From Stenopsyche tienmushanensis (taxonomy: Eukaryota > Arthropoda > Insecta > Trichoptera > Stenopsychidae): 64,000 nt of DNA. Shown here piece after piece: positions 1 through 10,378 of this stretch. Every line of letters starts with the position of its first letter. Positions within the stretch are counted from its first letter, which is position 1. The notes under the pieces are model-generated. The model was not told the DNA's origin. It did no database searches and saw nothing but the letters and a program-made list of their open reading frames with translations. The stretch covers positions 1,054,001 to 1,118,000 of the forward strand of contig WACJ01000073.1 of the NCBI GenBank assembly GCA_008973525.1, read 5' to 3'. A program made the position numbers and the translations under genes.

Positions 1-3000
1 CGATTATTTAGGCAGAAGATTGTCGGTTGTCGCTTTCTAAAGCAATAATTCACCGTATAAAATCGAAATTCAGATAAGTTCATTCAAAATTACCAGTGAA
101 ATCGACCTTGTCTGTTCGGAAAGCTAATTCAGGTTGGGTTTATACCCCAATGATTATATGTAACGGATGCCATCAATCAATCTCATTCCCGGCAAATGGC
201 ACAATTGAAATGGAAACCGACTGGAAAATAAAACTCAAACAACTCGAGGTGGTCTTTATCTCCAAGTCGCATCGTTAAAAAATGCTTTAATGAAGACGTT
301 TTCTTTTGGCAAACACATTTTTAGCGCAATTCCGATCCGCTCGATTAGGCGAATATGCCCAATTCGGCCAGACATGCACGAGGAAGTATTCCATAATAAC
401 AATGCAAAATCGGACAATGCCAGGATTATTAACAAAAACGCGCGTCGAACAAGACCCAAAATAAAAAATAGTTGAGCCTCCCGCTGATAATTTTTGATTA
501 CTGCCATAAATCAATGATGTTTCCTCCGAAGGTAACAATTGAAAATTTGTCCAAAAAAAATCTTCGCCTCAGCACAAATCCCGATGATAGCATCAAGTGA
601 CTCTTTAACCCTTCTCTGCAGTACGCTCCAAGTTGATAATTAGCAATCATTCAATTTGATGTCCGAAGGCTAACATAAAAATCGGCTTTTATCGACGATG
701 CATGTCTAATCGTCGTCGATAAACCCTGTCAATAAGAATTAATTATGTACGGTAGGACGCCGTGCATTCGTTGTGCGTTGCAATTTACATCAATTATTTA
801 ATTGAAGAAATGCTAATTTGATTATGTGTCAAGGAAGTGTTGAGTCGTGATGAGAAAATGATGCACATGACGGATTTCATTATTGCTGAACGGACAAAAA
901 GCTCTGTGATGCAGCTTATTTGCGAAGGCTAATTTCGTCAATCGAGAAGGTCGTCTTATTATCTTAAAAAGCTTCTAATTGGCAGTTTTATTTAAAACCA
1001 TTAAGCTTTTTATGGCACCGCTTGTTTTTATTACACGCATGAACAAAATAAATTGAAAACATGTTCAATGTAATTGCCATATGTTGTTGAATGTCGACGA
1101 CGATAAAGTCGTAACTTAAAAAAAGCCTAATCATATAATTTTCGAAAATACTTTGATCCAAGTCTAAAATACTCATAATGAACAATCTATGGGTTTTAAC
1201 TAATATTGAAGAAACTATTGCGGCGAAATGAAACAATAAGCATCCGTTTTGAAAATATCTTCAATTCAATACACTTGAGGTTGATTTTGTATCCATAATC
1301 TGAGTGCATAATATAATATCATTTGATGATGCCTTTATGCTATAATTTTAACATTTATATTCAAACTGATCTTTGCTCTCTAAATCAAGACCTGTGCAAG
1401 CTCTTGCTTTCTTATAGTCACTCGCTGCTTTAAATTATTGATGTATTTTATTTGGCTTGGTATTGTATCGTGGACGAATTATCTTCCCCATGCAACGATG
1501 CTGTTGATCTGAGCAGATTTAATTCGCCAGATTAACAGCACATCTTCCGTCTCTCTTTAGGTGCAATGTGTTTTTTTAATTGCGCCTGCAATGACGACCG
1601 ATCGCTTTTTGCGCGTGCACCGTTGTCGGTTGGTTAGTGACGCGCAGGAGGCGGGAAGAGTCGTCGGTTAACCTTGACTGCGGGAGGACGTCCTTCCCGC
1701 AACCAGATCTCTCTCTCTTTCGTACTTTAGTATATATGTATACATGACTTTGATATTAAATATTTTTTTATAATAAAAATATAATTACACACATATAATA
1801 TATATTCTTAATGAAGCAATATTTTCATGTTTCTTTATGGCTTTAGGAATCTTTTAATTGTAATTATATTTTATATTCATATATAATTATATTAGCTACT
1901 ATAGAACAGTAATAAAAGTTAATGACACATTAATTATGGGTCTTTTATTAATGAAATAATAAAATCATGACTATTGACGTACTGAAATTTAAAGTTCATC
2001 CCTTTTGTATTTATCGCCTACAGTAAAATTAGTATTCCCTATTAAATCTGCATTGCTGTTAATTGCATATAAATTCAAGAACGCTGAGAATCTTATCTTG
2101 TCCTATCAGAGGGAACAATGAAACTTTTCATCAATTTTTTTGGCTATGTAAATGTAACAATGGGAAACTATATCAAAGCCAATTAGAAATAGTCTCGGCC
2201 ATAACATGTTAATTGCATAAATCAATTTGCACGTCGACTCGTGTTCTCCACACGAATTTTGGAAATTGGCGTTAAAATACAGAGAATGTTGCAATTTTGC
2301 CGCATCAACTTAGCACTGACGTGTAAATTCTTCCTTGAAGATACTCAATGAGATAATTGGTGAGCCCGTGGTAAATTCATCGCATGAAGCATAAAAGCTA
2401 ATTGATATATAAGAAGCTTTTTACCCTGGCGTCTTTAAAAGGTTCGTTGAGTTCATTGTTATAAAGGATTCGGTCCAGCATTCATTCGACCACCCGAAGA
2501 TACCATCGGCTTAATGTCGCACGAATCGTCAGATTTAAATCTTTTTATATTCAAGTCAGATTAAGACGCCTGGAGGCGTTAATTTTGAGATTCGGAAACT
2601 CGTTTCACGAACGAAAGTGTTTATAATTCGTTGACACTCAAGCGAAGAGCAAAATATTTAATCGTTTTAAAATACGTAAAACGAATTTTTTAACCGCCGT
2701 TAAATGTTTAAGCAGCAAAATATGAATTCGTATGGACGAATTAGCTTAGTATCCTGTAGGATTTATGGGTAAAAAGGGTAATAAATTAAATCGATACATT
2801 TTATTGCTTTGCTTGCAATGTGCTATAAATGCTCTAGCAACGAACCAACCTGAGCATTTTATGTATGTCTAAAATTAAATCATAATGAAATGCTTAACGA
2901 TGTAATGAAAATTTCAAATTCCAACTTCCATCGTTGTAAATATTCCCAATTTCATTGCTTATTAAAGTTAATTATAAATGAAAATTTGAAGAATTTACGA

Positions 3001-3094
3001 TTGAAGTCAGTCTTTTCGCTCGACAATATTGACAAAATAGCTCAATTATAATCAACTCCTTAAAAAGGATGTACAGGTGATGCCAACAGTATGT
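1..3094. other. Non-coding AT-rich tract
   Basis: I see no coding region. The short open frames on both strands show no family motif. The stretch holds a CT run near 1709-1721, a very AT-rich segment at about 1726-1910, and one copy of a dispersed 27-nt repeat (listed separately). A less AT-rich patch at about 1560-1700 has several CG dinucleotides and could be a small regulatory island, but nothing in it can be named. Confidence 0.6.
1411..1437 (+). repeat. 27-nt dispersed repeat, copy 1
   Basis: The core reads TTATAGTCACTCGCTG followed by a CTTTAAATTA tail. Nearly the same string occurs on the same strand at 13373-13399 and 15413-15439. The flanks align only loosely, so this is either the most conserved part of an old repeat or a shared short element. 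Its function is unknown. Confidence 0.6.
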
Positions 3095-3690
3095 GAAATG
3101 TCGTTGATGAAATTATGAAAGTTAACGAAAGAGCTAATCAATATCTATGCTGCAAAGAACTTACCGAGCATACGACAGGACAAGATATTTTTGTTTCTAT
3201 TTTTTCACATATAGAACAACCCTGGAAACCCTGGAAAATTCGAATACTAGGAAAAAAAAGTAGGTATGTTTCCTTCACTTAATAAATACATTCCCGAGGG
3301 AATTACTTCCGCAATAATAGAAAAATTAACTTTATCGGAAGAAAAGATTGCACATTATTTTCCTTCCTTAAATATAGAAAATTATGACTGGATACGAAAT
3401 CCATTTGCTACGATTGATACATCGTATTGTGAATTTTCTTACGCCTAAGAAAAATAATTAGTCTCATTGTCTGATCGTATTCTAAAAATTAAATTTTCCG
3501 AAATGACTATGGAGGACTTTTGGATTTCTATCCAAGAGGAATATCCAGCTTTTCACATGAAGGTACTGAAAATTTTGATAATACGAAAACTAAAAACGAG
3601 AAAGATTTAAGAATTTAGACTTGAGGGTAGCTATATCAAATATTCGACTTAATATTTCTGATATCTACAAAAGCCAATAAGTGTTGGTAT
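3095..3690 (+). pseudogene. Decayed hAT-type (ZBED/SCAND3/FAM200-like) transposase
   Basis: Three blocks in different frames match the order of a hAT-derived transposase of the ZBED/SCAND3/FAM200 type. The first (about 3130-3250) reads like the segment with KELTEHTTGQDIF, which in the family precedes the CTDGAPAM stretch. The second (3266-3448) is an open frame with LNKYIPEG, SEEKIAHYFPSL and WIRNPF. The third (about 3460-3690) has FSEMTMEDFWISIQEEYP and then a LRVAISNI...ISDIYKSQ ending, as seen at the C-terminal dimerisation (hATC) region. The segment between blocks one and two is missing, so the copy is internally deleted. Stops and frameshifts separate the blocks and no full reading frame exists. 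The family assignment comes from recalled motif order and not from a search. No terminal inverted repeats or 8-bp target duplications were identified. It is a dead transposon relic and not a domesticated gene. Confidence 0.75.
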
Positions 3691-3945
3691 CACATTAATT
3701 AATTTTTGATTGATAATATAAATTCCATGATGTTAAGCAGGGACGTCATTTTGGGTGAACAAAGGGAGAAAAATAACCCCTCTCCCTTAGATTTGCCACA
3801 AAAATCCCCAAATCCCAAAAATGCGTACAAACTTTTGGACTGACCTGATATATTGGGTTCATTTATAATCTTCATGTATGTGTAATGTAAAAAAATAACA
3901 TATGGAATTTATATTGTGTGATTATGAACGTTGAAAAATATGCAA

Positions 3946-4193
3946 GTTTTTGTAGTGAAACTTCTATATAAATTGTCTTGAGCGTCACGAAAAGTGAAAC
4001 GCCGCACCACCTCTACTGTGTGTAGCATAAAACTAATAATAAGACCAGTGGCTTGCTTATTTTATTATATATTACACAAACAATTTTCGTTAATAAATGG
4101 AAAATATAAGGCTTAAATATCAAAACAAATCAATTAATCTAAGAAGCTTAACTTTCATCTCATGAGACTCTGTGACTAACTCTGTGACATATA
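3946..4193 (+). repeat. Duplicated block Q, copy 1, left part
   Basis: This segment and 5001-5150 together correspond to 10090-10374. Shared landmarks in the same order are GTTTTTGNAGTGAAA, AAATTGTCTTG, GAAACGCCGC followed by CCTCTACTG, GCATAAAAC, and a CCAGTRGCTTG...TTATATATTA stretch. The mariner at 4194-5000 sits inside this copy but not inside the 10 kb copy, so the duplication predates the insertion or that allele escaped it. The part at 4090-4193 is not obvious in the second copy. Confidence 0.7.
4044..4081 (+). repeat. Dispersed motif CCAGTRGCTTG...TATATTACACAAAC, copy 1
   Basis: This short string has relatives at 10218-10257 (+), 39001-39052 (-) and, more weakly, 43331-43360 (-). It is therefore the most widely shared part of block Q and points to an unnamed interspersed repeat family and not just a single local duplication. 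Confidence 0.55.
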
Positions 4194-5000
4194 TTAGGTT
4201 GTCCCATAAGTTTCTTTCGCAAATGAACACAGACCTAATCGCGAAATAGCTAACAGTCTATAATCGTCTGGCAAAATTGGGCTAAATCAATCGTTCAGAT
4301 GTGTAGCTTCGGCGACATAATAGCCAACCTTTTTTGAAGAGATTTGTCACTGGGGATGAAAGTTGGATACTCTATGAGAATATCTAACGTAAACGGTCTT
4401 GGACCAAGGGTACAGATGCTTTAACTGTAGCTAAACCTGGCCTAAATCCAAAAAAAAGTTTTGCTATGCATTTGATGGGACTGGAAGGGGGTAGTTTATT
4501 GTGAGCTAGTTCAGCAAGGTGAAACGATCAATTCAATAAAATATTGGTTCCAACTTGACAATCTAAAAGATGCAATTGCCATAAAACGGCCAGAATTAGC
4601 GAACAGACGAGGGGTTGTTTTTCATCACGATAACGCCAGGCCTCATGTGTCTTTCCTCGTCAGAAATAAATTATTATCATATGACTGGGATGTTTTACCT
4701 CATCCTCCATACTCTCTGGACATTGCCTCTTCAGAATATTATTTATTTCTTTCATTGAAAAATTCTTTACGTGGTAAAAAATTTAATTCAAAAAATGATA
4801 CAAAAATGTACCTTGATCAATATTTTGCCAAGAAACCTGGGAAATTTTGGCAAGAAGACATTATGAGGCTTCCGGAGAGATGGAGAAAGGTAATAGAACA
4901 GAATGGATCATATATTATTCAATAGATTTTGATGTAATACAAATTATTGTTTATTTATTTTTTTAATAAGAAAACGAAAGAAACTTATGGGACACCCTAA
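4194..5000 (+). mobile_element. mariner element (DD34D family), copy A, internally deleted
   Basis: The element starts TTAGGTTGTCCCATAAGTTT and ends with the inverted form ...AAACTTATGGGACACCCTAA, and both ends are flanked by TA (4192-4193 and 5001-5002), the usual mariner target duplication. At 807 bp it is much shorter than a full mariner (about 1.3 kb). Most of the N-terminal helix-turn-helix region is deleted, and the catalytic half begins soon after the 5' terminus. The first catalytic block GDESW (about 4355-4370) is readable, but frameshifts and stops follow. It is the same family as copies at 8987, 22829 and 57296, best matched to mellifera-like mariners by memory. It cannot encode an active transposase. 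Confidence 0.92.
4647..4925 (+). pseudogene. mariner transposase C-terminal fragment (copy A)
   Basis: This is the last open piece of copy A, about 92 residues. It carries LPHPPYS and then a YYLF block, followed by SLRGKKFNSKND and a conserved C-terminal tail ending at the stop just before the 3' terminal repeat. Upstream of the listed start, the same region encodes the second catalytic block (HHDNARPHVS, around 4620-4650). The third catalytic position, Asp in the APSDYYLF of sister copies B and C, reads SSEYYLF here, so Asp is replaced by Glu. The copy is broken elsewhere, so I take this as neutral decay. Confidence 0.9.
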
Positions 5001-5150
5001 TATTAAGGTTTTTCGCCGAGCACTTATTATTATCGGCATTGTATATTGAATTATCTGTATGAAAATGACCAATTCAAGGGATGTTTATGGTCGATTTAAA
5101 GCAATTAGTTATAATGAGGTGGATGTATAATTAAGAATCCCGCGGTGGAT
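5001..5150 (+). repeat. Duplicated block Q, copy 1, right part
   Basis: Positions 5081-5150 match 10305-10374 closely. Both run ATGTTTATG.TCGATTT, then AAGCAAT.AGTTATAATG, AGGTGGAT and TTAAGAATCC, ending GTGGAT. In the second copy this follows the left part without the mariner and with less intervening sequence. The block ends almost exactly where the GC-rich exon-like island begins. Confidence 0.75.
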
Positions 5151-5323
5151 CTGAAACATTTCGAGGAGGAATCGTCTGGTGTTTTTTCAACGTCTGGCGC
5201 TGCCCCGCGTGCGCCCACAAAGTGAAGACCTCGAAGCACATTCGGGTGGAATTTGGACGCCCTCCTTCGTGTCGGCTCTCTTTGCGTCCTCCCAGACAAT
5301 TTTTTAATCCTCGGCCGATACAA

Positions 5324-5352
5324 ATAAAAGGATAAGCGTGGATAAAGCAGTG
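5324..5352 (+). promoter_or_regulatory. Candidate TATA-type core promoter
   Basis: An AAATAAAAGG string near 5322-5331 is followed about 25 bases later by GCAGTGCG, a weak initiator-like match (arthropod consensus TCAGT). It stands at the left edge of the GC-rich island on the strand of the ATG/donor pair. Short matches like these are common, so this is only a placement hypothesis for the transcription start. Confidence 0.25.
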
Positions 5353-5601
5353 CGCGAAACGTGCCGCCTCTCATACGTGGCGATCCATAAACCTTTCTCG
5401 GCCCAACAGAACGTCTGCAATAAAAGCAGCGCCGCTCCGGAAGAAGTAGAGGGGAGGCTTTGCTTCAGCGGAGGGGCGTTGGGGCCTCCGTCTCGAGCCA
5501 CGACCAGTCCGACCGAAGACGTTGAATGAGCGACAAGTCCCCGCGAGTGAGAGTGGAGATCCGCGGGCGACCGGCGGCTGTGGCTGTGGCGGTAAACGCC
5601 C

Positions 5602-5617
5602 ATGGCGACCGGTAAGT
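5602..5617 (+). other. ATG plus splice donor (candidate coding start exon end)
   Basis: ATGGCGACCG is followed directly by GTAAGT, so the exon would end at 5611 in phase 1. The ATG is preceded by CGCCC and followed by G, and the same frame has a stop nine bases upstream. No acceptor with a recognisable following coding exon could be found in the rest of the window, so the downstream exon would have to lie more than 58 kb away or be too short to see. Confidence 0.4.
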
Positions 5618-6000
5618 TCCAGCCCTCGACACCTGCGACCCTGCGCACTAACCCTCCAGACCCACCCTCCGCTTCCGCCACCTGTCAACCCGCCACCGCT
5701 AACCGCCACCGACAACAACAACAGTGAAACGCCAAACCGCGACAGTGATCCCCTCGTAACGGTGAAGATGTGTTCAAAGTGTTCAAATCCAGTGACAGTG
5801 AATGAAACCACGTACATGCGGACTGCGCCTTGCATATTTGCCTTTCTATGATAACGGATCAACGTTCACCGAGCGAAAAAGTGATTGTGCAGCACTGGTC
5901 AGATTCTGACAAGAAGTGGACTCGATACGCGGAGAGTGGGAAACGTTATTCCTGTTCTATCCCAATGGCGCCATTTTAGCTAGAACCGACCTTTAGATGC

Positions 6001-7639
6001 CATCGAAGGGTCACGGGCTCCAAACTACCACCGTTTTGCACGACAACCACCACCCCACCGCTTCTTCTCAGAATCCGACTTCTAAATATCCATAATTGAT
6101 TACATAGATACGATTCAATGACCGCACGAAATGTTTTAAACCAACACGTTCACCAATTGCCACATATGGCGAATCAACATGTGGTGAATAAATGAGCACG
6201 CTTATAGTACCGAATAAATAAATATAATACTTTCAAGACGTTAATATACACAGAATATACTATTTCAACGCACATTTCATCAATTTTAGTCGAACACACT
6301 ATATTTAGTACAGCCTTGCATGGAGATCTAAAAGGTCAACAACGAATATTTACAAAACTGTAATTTGCTTGGATATTTTATCCTCAATATTCGAGACGTT
6401 TTTTCTTAAACATGCATTAACTTCCATATCAAATTTGGCGGAAATTGAACTTCATGAGCAAAATTATTGTTCAAAAACCCTTATTTCCAAATATTTTTTG
6501 CTTATTATCAAATCATTACTCCATGAAGATCTTCTTTCCAATGTATAAATACGTCGTTTTTAAACTGCTCTAATACAAATTGCAAAGATAACGAAATCGA
6601 ACTGTGTTAAAGCGAGGATGAAATATGCCAATTTACACAATTTTGACTTAATATGCACAGATTTCCGCATATTTCTTCTTACAAAAAATAATAAATTCAT
6701 CCCTGAAAATTTCCGCCCATTTTTTGACATTGAAAATATTTCAAGGTCACATGTATAAAACTGATAATAAATTGGAATATTGATAGCGTGCTTATAATCC
6801 CGTGTAATTTAATACGCCGCGTCGTATAAATCAGCGTTTGTTTATATTTAAGGATGCTGTGTGACCTTTTAGGATTTATCGATGATAAATTGGAATGCCC
6901 ATGATATAATGTCGGCTTTGTCGTTCGTTATTACGGATGCGAGCCTTTGAATATTGACGTATGATATATATGCATAACCCTTTGATCCGCGTCAGCGGGG
7001 AGTTAATCTCCTCACCCACGAAGCACCGGGATGAAATACGGATTTAACATTCTTCTCGGTCGTATATACGTACGAAAACCGTTGCATAACAATCCCACGA
7101 CACCAACGAATCGACCGTGTTCCGAGCGAATAATATACGTTAACAGAAAATGTAGTTCGCCATATAAGACCGAAGGCGCGAGTGGGCAGCCCGAAGGACT
7201 TTAACGAGAAATTCGATTTTGCACCCACAAGCGGTCGACCTACGCGCCGGTGCCTGTTTCAAAACAAATCTTACGGATTTGCAAAAAAATTAACGCAGAA
7301 CAGACCGGAGCGCGTTTCATCTCGCGGATGACGAGAGAGTGAAGATTCGTCCGACAATGGTAACTGTAAATCCGCAAGAAAAGCACATTCATCACGGCGC
7401 ATCATACAAATATGAACGTTCGTCGTAATGAGCATTTCTGTTTGCTTAAGTGTTGGTATTTTTACCACGCTTCATTATAGCGTTGTGCGATCGGATCGAC
7501 GATAAGGCGATTCACGTGAGATCTCCCGAAATTATGACATGGAAATGGCGGACACAATCAGATACATTTGCATTACAGTTTTCTAATGAGATACAAGACA
7601 TATAGAGATTGCGAAAAAGGTAGTTTGACTTATATATTC
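6001..7639. other. Non-coding tract after the exon-like island
   Basis: The stretch is AT-rich with no recognisable coding. A less AT-rich patch at about 6990-7260 has several CG dinucleotides and short open frames on the minus strand that look incidental. If the 5' exon call is right, this is the start of intron 1. Confidence 0.5.
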
Positions 7640-8789
7640 TATTGTCTAAAGGCGCTTTGTGGGTCCAAGCATATTCAGGATAACGAAAATCTGGATAATC
7701 AAAAATAATCATAATTGACAGAAAAAGACAGGGAAAGTATGAATCATTTTTATTTGTCTGGATTTACAATCAATTTTGGATTTAAGCGAGCTCTTCTTAT
7801 AGAAGCCGCCAAATCGCGAATACTCAAATAAGACATATAATTTATCCTGAACTACACTCTTCTTGATTTTCAAGTCTTTTGATAGCGACTAAACAATGAA
7901 TATCTTCAGAATTTATAGGACCAAAATCTATCTCCTCGTAAATCTCTTCTTCGTCTTCTCGATCTCCTATATAAAATTTTGTTCTATGAGTTTTTCCAAG
8001 TTGACACATCTAAAGAATTTCTGCTATCTGCTGCGATGTAGTAACAATATTTTAAATTTATTTTCTTGTGGAAGCTATTAGCTATTTCTTCATTATTTTA
8101 ATCTCCGAGCAATAATCGTCGAAGCATCTGATTTCTATATAAACATATTCATGTTTCTATTACACCCTGATCCATCGGTACATGAGTTTTGATATTTTTA
8201 CATACCATCGTTTAAAAATTTCACCATTCATCCAGGCTTTTTTTGATGATCATATTCTACCGGAAGACTTTTGATATTTATAAAGCATCTGGGGTTCTTT
8301 GATTTTCCAATGACAAGCAGTGGCAGTCTGTGTCTGCCTGTTGCATTTGCACACACCATTATAGTGATACGTTATTTCTTTACTAGTTTTGTACCCAGGT
8401 GAAGTACAATAATTTCACGTCTTGGTAGTTTTTTACAATTTAAGCCGGTCTCATCAGCATTGTATATAAGCTCTTCGTCGAATCCTTCTTTCTCCACAGA
8501 TAGCTTTAATATGTAAATGCATGTGTTTGCTGAAGATATGTCAGCAGGAAGTTTTTTTCCATGGATTTCAAGTTCCCTGATACCATGTGGTCCTTTGAAT
8601 ATTTTGAGCCAACCCGGATTTGCTTTAAAGAATCTCCATTTAATTTTGCATTCAAAAAAATGCGTTTTCACACAGTAATGGACCAGATATTGGCTTTCCA
8701 GTGGATCGTCTTTGTATGAATCACATAAAAATACACTCTTCAACTTCTGTATTTCCTAATTTTTTTCATAAATTTAAGGTATTGTTTAT
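7640..8789 (-). mobile_element. Tigger/pogo (jerky-like) DNA transposon relic
   Basis: On the minus strand the pieces follow the order of a Tigger/jerky transposase. They start with WLKIFKGPHGIREL and KLPADIS, then IYNADETGLN (8372-8743), then a frame-shifted block resembling CANATGRHRLPLLVIGKSKNPRCF (about 8270-8370), then a block like QKKAWMNGEIFKRWY (about 8210-8265). A Glu/Asp-rich C-terminal tail lies near 7850-7940. Beyond it, at 7650-7715, the minus strand reads GATTATCCAGATTTTCG...TTATCCTGAATATGC, the kind of ATTATCC repetition seen at ends of Tigger-like elements. Several frameshifts and stops make it non-functional. The 5' end with the CENP-B-type helix-turn-helix is missing, and a small inverted-repeat element begins at 8790. 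Confidence 0.75.
8372..8743 (-). pseudogene. Tigger/jerky transposase fragment with ADETGL catalytic block
   Basis: This is the longest open part of the Tigger relic, about 123 residues. Its ADETGL motif carries the first catalytic Asp of the DDE domain of pogo/Tigger/jerky proteins, preceded by the usual GIREL and KLPAD segments of the CENP-B-type DNA-binding half. The last 20 residues drift out of the family pattern (expected LPRR.LAS), which points to a frameshift close to the catalytic block. The start codon is arbitrary. Confidence 0.8.
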
Positions 8790-8921
8790 TTAGGGTTGTC
8801 TCAATACATTAATAGCACTAATAAAAACAGGTTTTTACGAGGCATTCTGACAAATATAAATATCTGACGTCCCAAAATAGATTGATTTACGTTGCAAAAA
8901 TCGTTCAATGGACAACCCTAA
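8790..8921. mobile_element. 132-bp miniature inverted-repeat element
   Basis: The segment begins TTAGGGTTGTC and ends GACAACCCTAA, a perfect 11-bp terminal inverted repeat, with about 110 bp of non-coding DNA between. The termini resemble the first bases of the mariner family here (TTAGG.TGTCC), so it may be a non-autonomous relative. It sits directly after the Tigger relic and 65 bp before mariner copy B. The flanking bases (TT left, TG right) are not a clear TA duplication. Confidence 0.6.
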
Positions 8922-9135
8922 TGATCACGGTTGAATCCATTTAAAAATAAAATATAAACACCAAGATCTATTAACATGTGAAGATATTAGGGTGTCCCAT
9001 AAGTTTCTTTCGTTTTCATATTAAGAAAAAAATAAACAATAATTTGTATTACATCAAAATTTATTGAATAATATATGATCCATTCTGTTCTATTACCTTT
9101 ATCCATCTCTCGGGAAACCTCATAATGCCTTTTTG

Positions 9136-9363
9136 CTAAAATTTCCCAGGTTTGTTGCCAAAATATTGATCAAGGTACATTTTTATATCATTTTTTGAAT
9201 TAAAATTTTTACCACGTAAAGAATTTTTCAATGAAATAAATAAATAATAATCTGAAGGGGCAATGTCCGGAGAGTATGGGAGGATGAGGTAAAACATCCC
9301 AGTCATATGATAATAATTTATTTCTGACGAGCAAAGACACATGAGGCTTATCACATGAGGCAT
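9136..9363 (-). pseudogene. mariner transposase C-terminal fragment (copy B)
   Basis: An open piece of about 75 residues. It has the APSDYYLF block with the third catalytic Asp intact and the SLRGKNFNSKNDIKMYLDQ segment shared with the other copies. The first 25 residues precede the conserved block and are partly out of register. It ends near GNKPGKF, short of the family C-terminus, because of a frameshift. Confidence 0.85.
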
Positions 9364-9375
9364 CCTTTGGGTTAT

Positions 9376-9600
9376 CTAGTTGGAAACAATATTTTGTTGA
9401 ATTGGTCGTTTCACTTTGCTGAAGTAGCTCATAATAAACTGCCCCCTTCCAGTCCCACCAAATTCCATAGCAAAATTGTTTTTGGATAGTAGGCCAGGTT
9501 TAGCTACAGTTAAAGCTTCTGTACTCTTGGTCCGAGACCGTTTACGTTGGATATTCTCATAGAGGATCCAACTTTCATCTCCAGTGACAAGTCTCTTCAA
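9376..9600 (-). pseudogene. mariner transposase first catalytic block (copy B)
   Basis: An open piece of about 74 residues, opening with the RLVTGDESWILYEN segment that holds the first catalytic Asp, followed by a basic KRSRTK stretch and AKPGL as in copies A and C. The end is out of frame relative to the family. It is separated from the C-terminal piece by a deletion. Confidence 0.85.
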
Positions 9601-9775
9601 AAAATATTGGCTATTATACCGTTGGAGAAGAAGATTCAGATTTACACAAATAATATCGCATTAAATCCGATTTATTTTGCGCTAAATATCCAATTATCGC
9701 GTAAATATGTTTGAATACACAAACAAATTGTACGAACACGATTCCTTCAATTCTTCGAATCGTCGTCCGGTTCGC

Positions 9776-10000
9776 TTTCAATTGTATCGATTGTCGCCGA
9801 TTTGTAATCAACTGATGTGATTATACGACCGTCCAATGAAAATAAATCGGCATTTTGTAAGAATGTTGATTTGATGCACGTCTTCAATGTCATTCGAGAC
9901 TAAATTTGCTATTTTCGACAATGAATACTTCTCGAATCATTCGACATTGAATTTCACAGCAATTTCGAGCTCTGAGATTATTCCAGATGTATTTAAAAAT
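9776..10000 (+). repeat. Direct repeat P, copy 1
   Basis: About 220 bp that recur at 10379-10598 on the same strand. Both begin TTTCAATTGTATYGATTGTC and share AATCAACYGATGTGATTATA, GTCTTCAATG, GAATCATT.G.CATTGAATT and TCACAGC.ATTTC, in order, with scattered mismatches and small indels. They are clearly homologous but old, and no coding content is seen. Confidence 0.8.
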
Positions 10001-10089
10001 GTACCGAAACCAACAACAAATACGAGCTTATGTTTATCTCTTCCGCTAATAAAAATTAACTCAATCGTTAAAGGGTTAACAATATACAT

Positions 10090-10374
10090 GTTTTTGAAGT
10101 GAAATTTCCATAGTCATTGTAGGGATTTAAAAATTGTCTTGGGATTTAAAAAAAATTGAAACGCCGCGTCGCCTCTACTGAATGTATGTTTTTATTTATA
10201 GCATAAAACAATTACTAGACCAGTAGCTTGTATATTTTATTATATATTATACAAACTTCATCTCTTTACATTTCGCGCATTTTTTGTGATAACCTATTTA
10301 AAGCATGTTTATGCTCGATTTTAAGCAATCAGTTATAATGAGGTGGATATGTAATTAAGAATCCTGCTGTGGAT
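10090..10374 (+). repeat. Duplicated block Q, copy 2
   Basis: The counterpart of 3946-4193 plus 5081-5150, here uninterrupted by a mariner. The distinctive GAAACGCCGC...CCTCTACTG core and the AGTTATAATGAGGTGGAT end are retained. It lies between the two copies of repeat P, so the local order is P-Q-P. Confidence 0.75.
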
Positions 10375-10378
10375 TGTA

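Larger units (their letters stand above)
5151..6000 (+). other. GC-rich island, probable 5' exon of a rightward gene
   Basis: Base composition changes abruptly from AT-rich to GC- and CG-rich at about 5150 and fades after about 6000. The sequence has the texture of an insect 5' untranslated region, with many GTGAA/AGTGA runs and polyproline-type CCACC stretches. A TATA-like ATAAAAGG lies at about 5325. At 5602 an ATG in good context (preceded by an in-frame TAA at 5593-5595) reads Met-Ala-Thr and meets a consensus donor GTAAGT at 5612. Spliced there, this would be a ten-base coding start; read through, the frame gives 41 residues ending in four Gln at a TGA (5725-5727). Longer open frames here on both strands (for example 5371-5862 minus) are probably just the effect of GC richness. 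No protein family is recognised. It could also be a CpG-rich promoter/enhancer without an exon. Confidence 0.5.
8987..9640 (-). mobile_element. mariner element, copy B, truncated
   Basis: The 3' end of the element is at the left: TTAGGGTGTCCCATAAGTTT at 8987, with TA just before. Reading leftward on the minus strand gives the GDESWILYEN block (about 9560-9590), a damaged middle, then YSPDIAPSDYYLF and SLRGKNFNSKND before the C-terminus. The HHDNA block with the second catalytic Asp has been lost through a deletion near 9355-9375. Similarity to sister copies stops at about 9635 and no second terminal repeat is seen, so the 5' part is missing. Two open pieces remain at 9136-9363 and 9376-9600. 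Confidence 0.9.

Noticed and set aside
3720..3860. CAGGGACGTCATTTTGGGTG string as a hAT terminal repeat
   Set aside because: Its orientation is wrong for the 3' end of the adjacent hAT relic and no inverted partner or 8-bp duplication was found.
5304..5862. Long minus-strand open frames (125 and 163 codons) across the GC-rich island
   Set aside because: They overlap each other and a plus-strand frame, have low-complexity Gly/Ser/Arg composition and no motif, and are expected from GC-rich sequence with few stops.
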